From positions 5,239,501-5,303,500 of the forward strand of contig NZ_CP099760.1 of the NCBI RefSeq assembly GCF_040760005.1: a stretch of DNA of 64,000 bases, in the 5' to 3' direction. Made by a program: the position numbers and the translations under genes. The notes beneath the pieces are model-generated. The model had not been told where the DNA came from, did no database searches, and saw only the letters and a list, made by a program, of their open reading frames with translations. The DNA comes from Pseudomonas sp. stari2 (GTDB lineage: Bacteria; Pseudomonadota; Gammaproteobacteria; Pseudomonadales; Pseudomonadaceae). The stretch's first letter is position 1. Each line of letters opens with the position of its first letter. Below are positions 56,361-64,000 of this stretch, piece by piece.

Positions 56361-56403
56361 AAAAAACTGTGGGAGCGCGCAAGCTCGCTCCCACAGGTTT
56401 TTT
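56361..56403. terminator. Bidirectional terminator / REP-like hairpin between cmoB and tadA
   Basis: CTGTGGGAGCG (56367-56377) pairs with CGCTCCCACAG (56386-56396) around an 8-nt loop, with A6 on the left and T6 on the right, so it can terminate both convergent genes. The core GTGGGAGC/GCTCCCAC is also the common P. fluorescens REP type. Confidence 0.88.
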
Positions 56404-56900
56404 CATTCTGCCGGTTTTGCGCGCCGTGCCCGGAAGAACTCGGTCAACACTGCCCCGCACTCCTCCGCCAGCACCCCACCTTCATACAGCACTCGATGGT
56501 TGAGAAAGCCCTGGGTGAAGAACTGCCCCTGACTCTGCACAATCCCGGCCTTGGGCTCCAGTGCGCCGTACACCACGCGAGCAACCCGCGAATGCACGAT
56601 CAGCCCGGCGCACATGCTGCACGGCTCCAGCGTCACGTACAGCGTGCTGCCCGGCAGACGATAGTTGTCCACTGCTTGCGCGGCGGCGCGGATCGCGACC
56701 ATTTCTGCATGTGCGCTGGGGTCGCTGGTACTGATCGGGCAGTTGAATCCACGGCCGATGATTTCCCCCTCCTGCACCAGCACCGCGCCCACCGGCACTT
56801 CGCCGAGGGCCGCGCCTTGGGCCGCCAATTCCAGCGCCTCGCGCATGAAGTCACGATCACGGCTGCGGTCGATGATCGCCGCGGGGCGAATCTGGCGCAT
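56403..56900 (-). CDS. tadA: tRNA-specific adenosine deaminase TadA
   Basis: A 165-residue zinc deaminase that converts A34 to inosine in tRNA-Arg(ACG). The zinc site is complete: SAHAEMVAIRAAAQ with the catalytic glutamate, and EPCSMCAGLIVHSRV with two cysteines. The open frame runs upstream to 56969, but the ATG at 56900 gives the sensible start and shares one base with the stop of the multicopper oxidase gene (TGATG), so the two are coupled. Confidence 0.95.
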   Translation of the reverse strand: MRQIRPAAIIDRSRDRDFMREALELAAQGAALGEVPVGAVLVQEGEIIGRGFNCPISTSDPSAHAEMVAIRAAAQAVDNYRLPGSTLYVTLEPCSMCAGLIVHSRVARVVYGALEPKAGIVQSQGQFFTQGFLNHRVLYEGGVLAEECGAVLTEFFRARRAKPAE

Positions 56901-58282
56901 CACTTCACCTCGATGGCGGCCATCAGGCCGGTTTCCATGTGATCGATCACGTGGCAGTGGAACATCCACACCCCCGGGTTATCCGCCACCAGCGCCACTT
57001 GCGCGCGTTCGTTCTTGCCCAGCAGATAAGTGTCGGTGAAGTACGGCACGATCTTGTGCCGATTCGACGCAATCACCTTGAAGCTCATGCCGTGCAGGTG
57101 GATCGGGTGCTGATACTGGGTCATGTTCTTCAGTTCGAAAATATAACTCTGGCCCAGTTTCAGGCTGGCGATCGGCCGATCGGCGCAGGTCTTGTCGGTG
57201 ATGTCCCAGGCCTTGCCGTTGATCTGCCACAGACTCGGCGGCTTGCCGTTGTCGACGTTCACCGACACCGAACCGACCCATTCGAAATTGAAGTTGAGTT
57301 TCTCGGCATTGGCCAGATCCGGTTCGGCGACGGGGTTGGCAGGCAGTGCTTTCGGCCAGACGGTCGGCGCATCGTTGTTGGCCACCGAACGCAGGGTGCC
57401 CAGGCGAACCGGGCCGTTGCGCAGCGACAGTTCCTCACCGGCCGGCGGCGCCTTGATCGCCAGGCAGATGCGCATGCCCGGGCCGAGCCAGTATTCCTTG
57501 CCCAACGGGCGCGGCTCGACCGGGTTGCCGTCCAGGGCATAGATCTGCGCTTCGACGCCGGGAATATTGATGCGATAGGTCAGGGTGTTGTCGAGGTTGA
57601 GCAGGCGCACCCGGGTTATCTGTCCGGCTGGCAGCTCGATGATCGGTGAAGGCACGCCGTTGATGGTCGACAGCCGCCCCGCCGTACCGCCACGGGCCGC
57701 TTCGCGCGGGATGCTGAACTCGACGAAGTTGCCCTCGTCGTCGATGTGCCAGTTCTTCAGGCTCAGGGTCTTTTCGTATTTGAACCCGGTCGGTTCGCGC
57801 TCCTCCACGATCAACGGCCCGACCAGCCCGCGACCGAGTTCTTCGCTGCTGCTGACGTGCGGGTGATACCAGTAGCTACCGGCATCCGGCACACGGAATT
57901 TGTAATCGAAGTATTCCCCCGGCAACACCGGCAATTGCGAAACGTACGGCACGCCGTCCATCTCCAGCGGCAGGCGAATGCCGTGCCAGTGAATGGTGGT
58001 GGCCACCGGCAGATGGTTGATGAAGCGCACCCGCAGCCACTCGCCCTGACGCACGCGCAATTCGGTACCCGGTGCCGACGGACCGAACGCCCAGGCCTCG
58101 GTCTTGTGCCCCGGCACCAGCTCGACGTCCAGCGGTGCTGCGATCAGCTCGTAGTCATGCCCGGCGTTGGCATCGGCCACCTTGCCCAGCCAGTACCGCG
58201 TCACACCACCGGCTCCAGCGCCAACCACTGCAAGACCGGCCAGGCCACCGAGAATTTGTCGACGGGTAAAGGACATGGACAC
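56900..58282 (-). CDS. Tat-exported multicopper oxidase
   Basis: A 460-residue periplasmic oxidase. The N-terminus has a twin-arginine signal (FTRRQILGGLAGLAVVGAGA). All copper motifs are present: TIHWHG, YWYHPH, HPIHLHGMSF and HCHVIDHMETGL, so type 1, 2 and 3 coppers can be bound. Related enzymes oxidise metals, phenols or organics; there is no methionine-rich CueO-type insert. The GTG at 58282 has GAGG 5 nt upstream, so I prefer it; an ATG at 58276 is the alternative. It precedes tadA with a 1-bp overlap, an unrelated partner. Confidence 0.93.
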   Translation of the reverse strand: MSMSFTRRQILGGLAGLAVVGAGAGGVTRYWLGKVADANAGHDYELIAAPLDVELVPGHKTEAWAFGPSAPGTELRVRQGEWLRVRFINHLPVATTIHWHGIRLPLEMDGVPYVSQLPVLPGEYFDYKFRVPDAGSYWYHPHVSSSEELGRGLVGPLIVEEREPTGFKYEKTLSLKNWHIDDEGNFVEFSIPREAARGGTAGRLSTINGVPSPIIELPAGQITRVRLLNLDNTLTYRINIPGVEAQIYALDGNPVEPRPLGKEYWLGPGMRICLAIKAPPAGEELSLRNGPVRLGTLRSVANNDAPTVWPKALPANPVAEPDLANAEKLNFNFEWVGSVSVNVDNGKPPSLWQINGKAWDITDKTCADRPIASLKLGQSYIFELKNMTQYQHPIHLHGMSFKVIASNRHKIVPYFTDTYLLGKNERAQVALVADNPGVWMFHCHVIDHMETGLMAAIEVK

Positions 58283-58522
58283 AACTACCTCACGTATCAG
58301 CCGCAGGCCAGGGCGCCCGCAAAAGGCGAATACGATACACCTGCGGTTGCGAAACAGTAAGGGCAGCGCGGCGGATGGCCGCAGACTACAAGCGTGAAGC
58401 CTGTTTCCGATGCATTTTTTAACTTCAGACGACAGGCCAGCAGCGCTGCGTCTGACAGACGTGTCCTGCGTCTCCTGAAATCATCGCGGTCGTTTTTTAT
58501 CCACCACGCTCAAGGAAAGATT
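58283..58522. other. Divergent intergenic region, oxidase / giant toxin
   Basis: 240 bp between the oxidase start and the chosen toxin start. An open frame begins with GTG at 58394, but that GTG has no good ribosome site. No terminator, operator palindrome or small gene is clear. Confidence 0.4.
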
Positions 58523-61500
58523 GTGGACACGACACGCGACATGGCACTGCCCAACAGCGCCGACAGAAACGCCCTCAAGGCACTGGTTCCCGCCCTGGTC
58601 GAGGCCTGCCCCGACATGTATGAAATGGCCTGCTCGATTGCCAGAGAGATCCTCGCCAGCCATGACCTCGCTCACCTGGAACCCGAACAGGTTTACTGGC
58701 ATCGGTTCCACGCAGCCCAAAGCAGCCCGCGAACCTTCACCGGCTGGGAACACCTGTTTGAAACGCCACGCGAATCGATGACCCTGCCGCAACTGGTGAT
58801 CCAGCGCTTCAGCGTTCACGACCAGGACAACGCCGACCTGCTTGATTCCGACGCAGGTTTCTATACCGCCGGCCCGGACGCCGGCACCTATAACGAAACC
58901 AACGAAGTGAAGCTGCATAGCAGTGACGTCCTCAAAGAGTTCTGGAAGATCAACTTCGCCGACCGCTACCGGAAAAAGGTCGATTCGTTCTGGACCAAGC
59001 ATGGCAAGACCTTCAGAACCCTGGCCAAGTGCACCTTTCTGGCCAAGGCCATGGAAGACCGGGAAGGCGGTCGGCTGTCGGACGACAACTTCCGCATGGC
59101 CGTCAAAGCCATCGCCGGAAATGTCGGTTGGCCCGTGACACGCAAAATGCTTGAAGACGAAACGCCGCCAGCCGATGGATTGCACGTCAGTTTGCTGAAA
59201 ATCGGTGGTTTCGTCGCGACCGACATTCTGTGCATCACCGATGGCAAGGGCGGTGTCATCCTCTACGTACCGGGGGAGATCTGGGGTGTACATGCCTTGC
59301 AAAATGCCCGTGAGCTGCACTGGTGGGTGCTGTCGCAGATCAGAAAGCCCTCCGACCGAAAACGCTTCATGGCACATTTTCAGATTGCCGATCACGACAT
59401 CATGGAGGATACGTCCTGGCGTGCGGTCGCGAAGCGGCGATGGCTCTGGGCTTTCGGGCCGCTGGCGGGAGGCATCTCGGAGCTGTGGCGCGCACCGCAT
59501 ATCGATAACGTCGGGTTGAACCATGTGCTGGATCTGCTCGTCAGCACCTGGGACAGCGACGATCACACGCTGGTGGCTCACACCGGTGCTGCTCTCAGTG
59601 GCGATATCTTCAGTTTTCTGGCGACCGCCACCCACGCCCGCATGATCAGCGATGCGGAATTCATGCTGCATTCCAATGGTGATCTGCGCAAAAAGCTGTG
59701 GATCGGTTACCTCAACGCCTTCAACCGCGTATTCGGGCCGATGGCGGCCGTTGGCTGGCCGGTAGCGCTGGCCGTGGTCGGTGCGGGCATCGCCAACGTC
59801 GGGTTGCAGATCGATCAGGCAGTCAACGGCAAGACGCCGCAGGCGCGCAAGGCCGGCGTGACAGGGGCGGTTTTCACAGCCATCGACACGCTGTTCAATG
59901 CCATGTTCATCAAGGGCGGCAGCAAGTTGCCCGAAATTGCCGAGTCCGAGACATTCCTCGCTCAGACAGAGGAATCAGCGATATCCGAACTGTCCATTAC
60001 CCCGGAAGAAAAACTGGAGGCAGCGGCCCAGGCTCGAACACCGCTACCCTCTCTGGTGGAGGTCGCACCGAAACAGGTATTGCCTGAAGCACCCGAGGAC
60101 TTTCTCGAATCGTTCAAGACCGAGATCGACGAAAGGACCCGCATCGAAACTGACGGCCCGAAATTTGAACAGATCATTCAAACCACGTCGGGCAAACACT
60201 ACATCTACATGCGCCGCTCTACCGGTCAGGGGTTTTATCAGGTTCGTCATGTAGGGCAACTGGGTGGCTGGGTCATCATCGACCCGGCCAATCCGTATTC
60301 GTTTTACCGCAATGTGCCGGTTCGTCTGAATGAAGCGCTGAAATGGGAACCTGCTGTACGTCCAGGCCTCAAGGGTGGGATGAAGATATTTGGCGACTGG
60401 CCTTGGGGGCACACCGCCGATCCGCTGCCCAGAGTGGGCAAGCAACTGATGCCGTATGACATTCCTGAATCCTTCAGAGACACGCTGCGTTCAGTGGCGC
60501 AGACCCGCGTGGACGATTTCCCGCTGGACAGCCTGCATGCCAGCGACAGTCTCTATCAGGACTTCAAGACGCTGCGCCGCAGCCTGTACGACGATGCCAT
60601 CGATTTCTTCAGTGTCCCGGCTACGCCTGCGCGGCCGACGTTACCCGCCTTCAAACCCGCAACTTCGTTCGCTGACATGAGCAAGCGCCTGTTCAAGGAA
60701 ATCTCCGGGCTGGTGATCGGTCAGGAAACAGCCGCCACGGGCGCGCGTGGCGTACTGATCGACAATTTCAAGGTGCTGAACAAACAGAAGGTCAGAACCC
60801 TGTATCTGGATCATCTTCTGACCGACTTTCACCAAGCGAATCTCGAGCTTTTCCACAAGACAGGCCAGTTGCCGCACGAGCTGGAAGATTATCTCAAGAC
60901 CCTCGATACCCGGTTCGGTACCGACCCTGCCGGTCCTCACTCGTACACGGAGCTGGTGAAAAGCGCACAGAAAAACCATATCCGGGTCCAGGCCATAGAC
61001 TGCATGGCCAGTCGCCGTTTCCCCCACATGGAGCAAACGTCAGAAACCAGCAGCCGGAAAATGATGAACTATTTTTCCGACACCGCGATCCGGACCGATC
61101 AGGCAGCAAGGGGGGACCATCGCTGGGTAGCACTGGTGGACGAAGGACGTGCCAGCACCTTCGACAAAGTCGTGGGCCTGGGCGAACTGCAGGGTGGCGC
61201 CTCTTTGCGCATAGAAGAAGTGACGGTGGGCAAGGTCGGCGGCCTGTCGCCTGACCCGGGCAAAAAGATAAAAGATCTGCTGGGCAACCCCATCGATGTG
61301 CTCAAAAGCGATTTACGTCTGCAATTGAGCGCGCCACCACCGGTTGTCACAGCCCGAACGATCGAAGACGCGTTGCCGGGAAGAGGCATGTTCATGCTTC
61401 AGGAACCTTCCACACTTTTCCACCGCAGTGGTGACGGTACGCTGGTGAGTACCCCCATCGTGCGGGACGCCGCAGGATTTTCCATTGTTCGCCCACGATG

Positions 61501-62857
61501 GAGCTCGGTCAGTGGGCGCCACTTCGACAGTGTTCATGAATTGACACAAGCGCTGGAGGACGAGGGCCTGACGCAAAGGCGCGTGCGCATCGATCCATCG
61601 GCAACACCCGGAAAATTACCGTTGCCCGTGACCGCTACAGGCTCGACGCCGCTTTCTGAAGTCCTGCTACCTGACACACCGTCAATCGATTCGCCTTATG
61701 AAATTCCCAAACCGCTGCGCAGTCGTTTAAATACCGCCGCCAGAAGCGGTAACGAACGAACACTGGGCGATGCATTCGCAAGCCTTGATGGCCACTCGCC
61801 TCTCGACACTTTCAGGTCCTTGCGCAAGCAACTGCGTGAAGCTGCCACGCATTACTACGCCAGACTCTACATCGGCCCACGCCCGACGCTTGCGCCCATC
61901 GATCCCGGAGCGACCGCCGAATCGTTCATTGACCGGTCTCTGGAGGAGTTCAATGGACTGGTCATCGGTGAAAGCCATGCCGATACGGGCAGCAAACAAT
62001 GGCTCATGGAGCAAATGTCGGTACTCGCCCGCAAAGGCGTGAAGACCCTGTACATGGAACATCTACTTACAGACTTCCATCAGGCAGCACTGGACAATTT
62101 TGCCAGGACCTCGGTCATGCCACGGGACCTCGAGTTGTACCTGAACACTCTCGACCGTGGACACATGACCGATCCGCTGCGGCGCTACACGTTCCTCAAT
62201 TTGGTAAAGGAAGCCAACCGCCATGGCGTGCGTATTCAGGCCATCGATTGCATGGCCAGTTACCGACTGGAGGGGATGAGCGGCCTCGAACCGACAACCC
62301 GGCAGAAAATGATGAATTTCTACGCCCACACGATCATCGGGGCCGATCAGGCTGCACATGGGCCACACAAATGGGTAGCGCTCATGGGCAATTCCCATTC
62401 GAACACCTTCGAAGGCGTCGCCGGTGTCAGTGAGCTGGAAAATGCCCTCGGCCTGCGCATCGAAGATGTCGGTTATGGCGAGTCTCGCGGGTTCGAACCG
62501 GATCCCGGCAAGACCTTCCTGGACGAGAGGGGCAAGACTATCGGTCAAGTCAAAGGTGATATGCGCCTGCAAGTGCAGACACCGTGGAAAGCCAAGACCA
62601 AACTGGAAATCGAACAGTTGCTGAGTCGTCCGGGAATGTACACCTTGAAGAATGAACCCGGCGCAACCCTGCTGATTCACCGCGGCCGCGACAACCTGAT
62701 AGCACGTACGTCGATCCGCTTCGAATCAGGACGCTGCTTCATCGAGCGGCCCGGCTGGCCCACCGTCCATGAGAAACGCTTTGACAGCGTCGAAGCCTTG
62801 TTCAAGGCCCTGGACGACCGAGGCATGACACTGGCCGGATGGTCCGGCCCTTTGTAA
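58523..62857 (+). CDS. Giant toxin-like protein with tandem TIKI/ChaN-like modules
   Basis: A 1444-residue protein. I start at GTG 58523 because AAGGA is 6 nt upstream; the frame opens earlier at 58394. Residues about 1-550 resemble the DUF6543 toxin region and include a hydrophobic stretch near 400-437 (MAAVGWPVALAVVGAGIANV). From 645 to the end the protein is a tandem duplication (645-1058 and 1059-1444). Each unit has a helical lead-in and a domain like the TIKI/ChaN/EreA superfamily, which also includes the Pasteurella multocida toxin C2 domain. Copy 2 keeps G1149-E-S-H1152 and GNSH with H1292; copy 1 reads GQET (733-736) and DEGR (R876), so it looks inactive. Activity and target are unknown. 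No immunity or secretion gene is adjacent. Confidence 0.85.
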   Translation: MDTTRDMALPNSADRNALKALVPALVEACPDMYEMACSIAREILASHDLAHLEPEQVYWHRFHAAQSSPRTFTGWEHLFETPRESMTLPQLVIQRFSVHDQDNADLLDSDAGFYTAGPDAGTYNETNEVKLHSSDVLKEFWKINFADRYRKKVDSFWTKHGKTFRTLAKCTFLAKAMEDREGGRLSDDNFRMAVKAIAGNVGWPVTRKMLEDETPPADGLHVSLLKIGGFVATDILCITDGKGGVILYVPGEIWGVHALQNARELHWWVLSQIRKPSDRKRFMAHFQIADHDIMEDTSWRAVAKRRWLWAFGPLAGGISELWRAPHIDNVGLNHVLDLLVSTWDSDDHTLVAHTGAALSGDIFSFLATATHARMISDAEFMLHSNGDLRKKLWIGYLNAFNRVFGPMAAVGWPVALAVVGAGIANVGLQIDQAVNGKTPQARKAGVTGAVFTAIDTLFNAMFIKGGSKLPEIAESETFLAQTEESAISELSITPEEKLEAAAQARTPLPSLVEVAPKQVLPEAPEDFLESFKTEIDERTRIETDGPKFEQIIQTTSGKHYIYMRRSTGQGFYQVRHVGQLGGWVIIDPANPYSFYRNVPVRLNEALKWEPAVRPGLKGGMKIFGDWPWGHTADPLPRVGKQLMPYDIPESFRDTLRSVAQTRVDDFPLDSLHASDSLYQDFKTLRRSLYDDAIDFFSVPATPARPTLPAFKPATSFADMSKRLFKEISGLVIGQETAATGARGVLIDNFKVLNKQKVRTLYLDHLLTDFHQANLELFHKTGQLPHELEDYLKTLDTRFGTDPAGPHSYTELVKSAQKNHIRVQAIDCMASRRFPHMEQTSETSSRKMMNYFSDTAIRTDQAARGDHRWVALVDEGRASTFDKVVGLGELQGGASLRIEEVTVGKVGGLSPDPGKKIKDLLGNPIDVLKSDLRLQLSAPPPVVTARTIEDALPGRGMFMLQEPSTLFHRSGDGTLVSTPIVRDAAGFSIVRPRWSSVSGRHFDSVHELTQALEDEGLTQRRVRIDPSATPGKLPLPVTATGSTPLSEVLLPDTPSIDSPYEIPKPLRSRLNTAARSGNERTLGDAFASLDGHSPLDTFRSLRKQLREAATHYYARLYIGPRPTLAPIDPGATAESFIDRSLEEFNGLVIGESHADTGSKQWLMEQMSVLARKGVKTLYMEHLLTDFHQAALDNFARTSVMPRDLELYLNTLDRGHMTDPLRRYTFLNLVKEANRHGVRIQAIDCMASYRLEGMSGLEPTTRQKMMNFYAHTIIGADQAAHGPHKWVALMGNSHSNTFEGVAGVSELENALGLRIEDVGYGESRGFEPDPGKTFLDERGKTIGQVKGDMRLQVQTPWKAKTKLEIEQLLSRPGMYTLKNEPGATLLIHRGRDNLIARTSIRFESGRCFIERPGWPTVHEKRFDSVEALFKALDDRGMTLAGWSGPL

Positions 62858-62869
62858 GCGACAACAAAA

Positions 62870-62898
62870 AAGCCGCGTGAACACTGTTCACGCGGCTT
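62870..62898 (-). terminator. Rho-independent terminator of guaA
   Basis: AAGCCGCGTGAACA (62870-62883) and TGTTCACGCGGCTT (62885-62898) form a nearly uninterrupted palindrome. On the minus strand it is followed by TTTTTTGTTG. It lies about 40 bp past the guaA stop. Confidence 0.9.
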
Positions 62899-62937
62899 CG
62901 GATTGCCTGCACTCACGCCGTCATGGCGTGCGCGGGA

Positions 62938-64000
62938 TCACTCCCACTCAATGGTCGCCGGCGGCTTGCTCGACACGTCGTAGGTGACGCGGGAGATGCC
63001 TTCGATTTCATTGATGATGCGGCCGGAAACGGTTTCCAGCAGTTCGTAAGGCAGGTGTGCCCAACGTGCGGTCATGAAGTCGATGGTTTCCACGGCACGC
63101 AGGGCCACGACCCAGGCGTAACGGCGGCCATCGCCGACCACGCCAACCGATTTCACTGGCTGGAACACTACGAATGCCTGGCTGACCTTGTGATACCAGT
63201 CGGCCTTGCGCAGTTCTTCGATGAAGATGTGGTCGGCGCGACGCAGCAGGTCGGCGTATTCCTTCTTCACTTCACCGAGGATCCGCACGCCCAGGCCCGG
63301 GCCCGGGAACGGGTGGCGGTAGACCATGTCGTACGGCAGGCCCAGTTCCAGACCCAGACGACGAACTTCGTCCTTGAACAGTTCGCGCAGTGGTTCGACC
63401 AGTTTCAGGTTCATCTCTTCCGGCAGGCCGCCCACGTTGTGGTGCGACTTGATCACGTGAGCCTTTCCGCTTTTCGCGCCAGCCGACTCGATCACGTCCG
63501 GGTAGATGGTGCCCTGAGCGAGGTACTTGATGTTGTCCAGCTTGCAGGATTCGGCATCGAACACGTCAATGAAGGTGCGACCGATGATCTTGCGCTTCTT
63601 CTCTGGATCGGCTTCGCCAGCCAGGTTGTTCAGGAACTGGTCTTCAGCGTTGGCGCGGATAACCTTGACGCCCATGTTCTCGGCGAACATGGCCATAACC
63701 TGCTCGCCTTCGTGCAGACGCAACAGACCGTTGTCGACGAATACGCAAGTCAGTTGATCGCCGATGGCCTTGTGCAGCAGTGCCGCAACCACCGAGGAGT
63801 CCACACCGCCGGACAGACCCAGCAGCACGTTGTCGGTACCGACCTGTGCGCGGATGTTGGCGATGGCGTCTTCGGCAATCTTCGACGGAGTCCACAGGGC
63901 TTCACAGCCGCAGATGTCGAGAACGAAACGCGACAGGATGCGACCGCCCTGTTTGGTATGGGTCACTTCCGGGTGGAACTGCACGCCGTAGTAAGCGCGC
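62938..64000 (-). CDS. guaA: GMP synthase GuaA, N-terminal part beyond window
   Basis: The C-terminal 353 or so residues of glutamine-hydrolysing GMP synthase, which converts XMP to GMP. The reading frame remains open to the window edge ([11 protein letters not shown] precedes), so the glutaminase domain continues outside. Visible are the end of the glutaminase domain (QFHPEVTH with a triad histidine), the ATP pyrophosphatase loop [15 protein letters not shown] and the C-terminal dimerisation domain ending ATIEWE. A strong terminator follows. Confidence 0.97.
   Translation of the reverse strand, partial: RAYYGVQFHPEVTHTKQGGRILSRFVLDICGCEALWTPSKIAEDAIANIRAQVGTDNVLLGLSGGVDSSVVAALLHKAIGDQLTCVFVDNGLLRLHEGEQVMAMFAENMGVKVIRANAEDQFLNNLAGEADPEKKRKIIGRTFIDVFDAESCKLDNIKYLAQGTIYPDVIESAGAKSGKAHVIKSHHNVGGLPEEMNLKLVEPLRELFKDEVRRLGLELGLPYDMVYRHPFPGPGLGVRILGEVKKEYADLLRRADHIFIEELRKADWYHKVSQAFVVFQPVKSVGVVGDGRRYAWVVALRAVETIDFMTARWAHLPYELLETVSGRIINEIEGISRVTYDVSSKPPATIEWE

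Noticed and set aside
58394..58522. Upstream GTG start (43 extra codons) for the third toxin gene
   Set aside because: No ribosome site precedes that GTG, whereas the GTG at 58523 has AAGGA at ideal spacing.

Overview
The window is chromosomal DNA of a fluorescent-group Pseudomonas. This is inferred from the gene set: metE/metR, OprB plus membrane glucose dehydrogenase, a second Lon of the AsrA type, cmoAB, tadA, guaA, a DUF6124 gene, Pseudomonas-style REP palindromes, and giant DUF6543 toxin-like proteins. I saw no rRNA or tRNA gene, CRISPR array, phage or insertion sequence. Gene density is high and most real genes lie in short operons with 1-4 bp overlaps.

Layout. 1-3.8 kb: 3' end of a giant DUF6543 (dermonecrotic-toxin-like) gene. 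3.8-8.8 kb: metE with divergent metR, then a GNAT/LysE exporter pair and a Nudix hydrolase. 8.9-18.8 kb: a signalling island. A REC/YN-GYP regulator faces a five-gene operon in which every junction is a 4-bp ATGA overlap: REC-PAS-GGDEF-(degenerate EAL), REC-(GSDEF)-EAL, a periplasmic di-heme cytochrome c peroxidase, a membrane histidine kinase and a REC-histidine kinase. 18.8-23.7 kb: APC permease, carbon-nitrogen hydrolase, divergent LuxR regulator and a glutamate-synthase-like FMN protein. 23.7-30.4 kb: GtrII-type glucosyltransferase, ProY-like permease and a divergent class A PBP-like protein. 30.6-35.6 kb: 1652-aa LRR protein with a C-terminal NEL (IpaH/SspH-type) E3 ubiquitin ligase domain. 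35.6-42.5 kb: an alternative chaperone/usher (CS1/CFA-I type, alpha) fimbrial operon with two pilins and two tip adhesins. 43-45.2 kb: YqjI-like PadR regulator with YqjH-like ferric-siderophore reductase, Pr6Pr membrane protein and VF530 protein. 45.5-49.4 kb: oprB and gcd. 49.6-50.2 kb: a strongly structured leader before a DUF6124 gene. 50.2-56.9 kb: repeats, AsrA-type Lon, I42 inhibitor lipoprotein, lysoplasmalogenase, cmoA-cmoB, tadA. 56.9-64 kb: Tat-exported multicopper oxidase, a third giant toxin-like gene with a tandem TIKI/ChaN-like module, and the 3' part of guaA.

How it fits together. Three giant toxin-like genes, one an apparent ubiquitin ligase, plus an adhesive fimbria suggest a eukaryote-associated lifestyle. 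The signalling operon appears to couple a periplasmic heme enzyme to two-component and cyclic-di-GMP output, with synthase and phosphodiesterase functions apparently split between two paralogues by loss of opposite active sites. The most novel-looking items are this operon, the tandem TIKI/ChaN module with one active-looking and one dead-looking copy, and the three-way-junction leader upstream of the DUF6124 gene.
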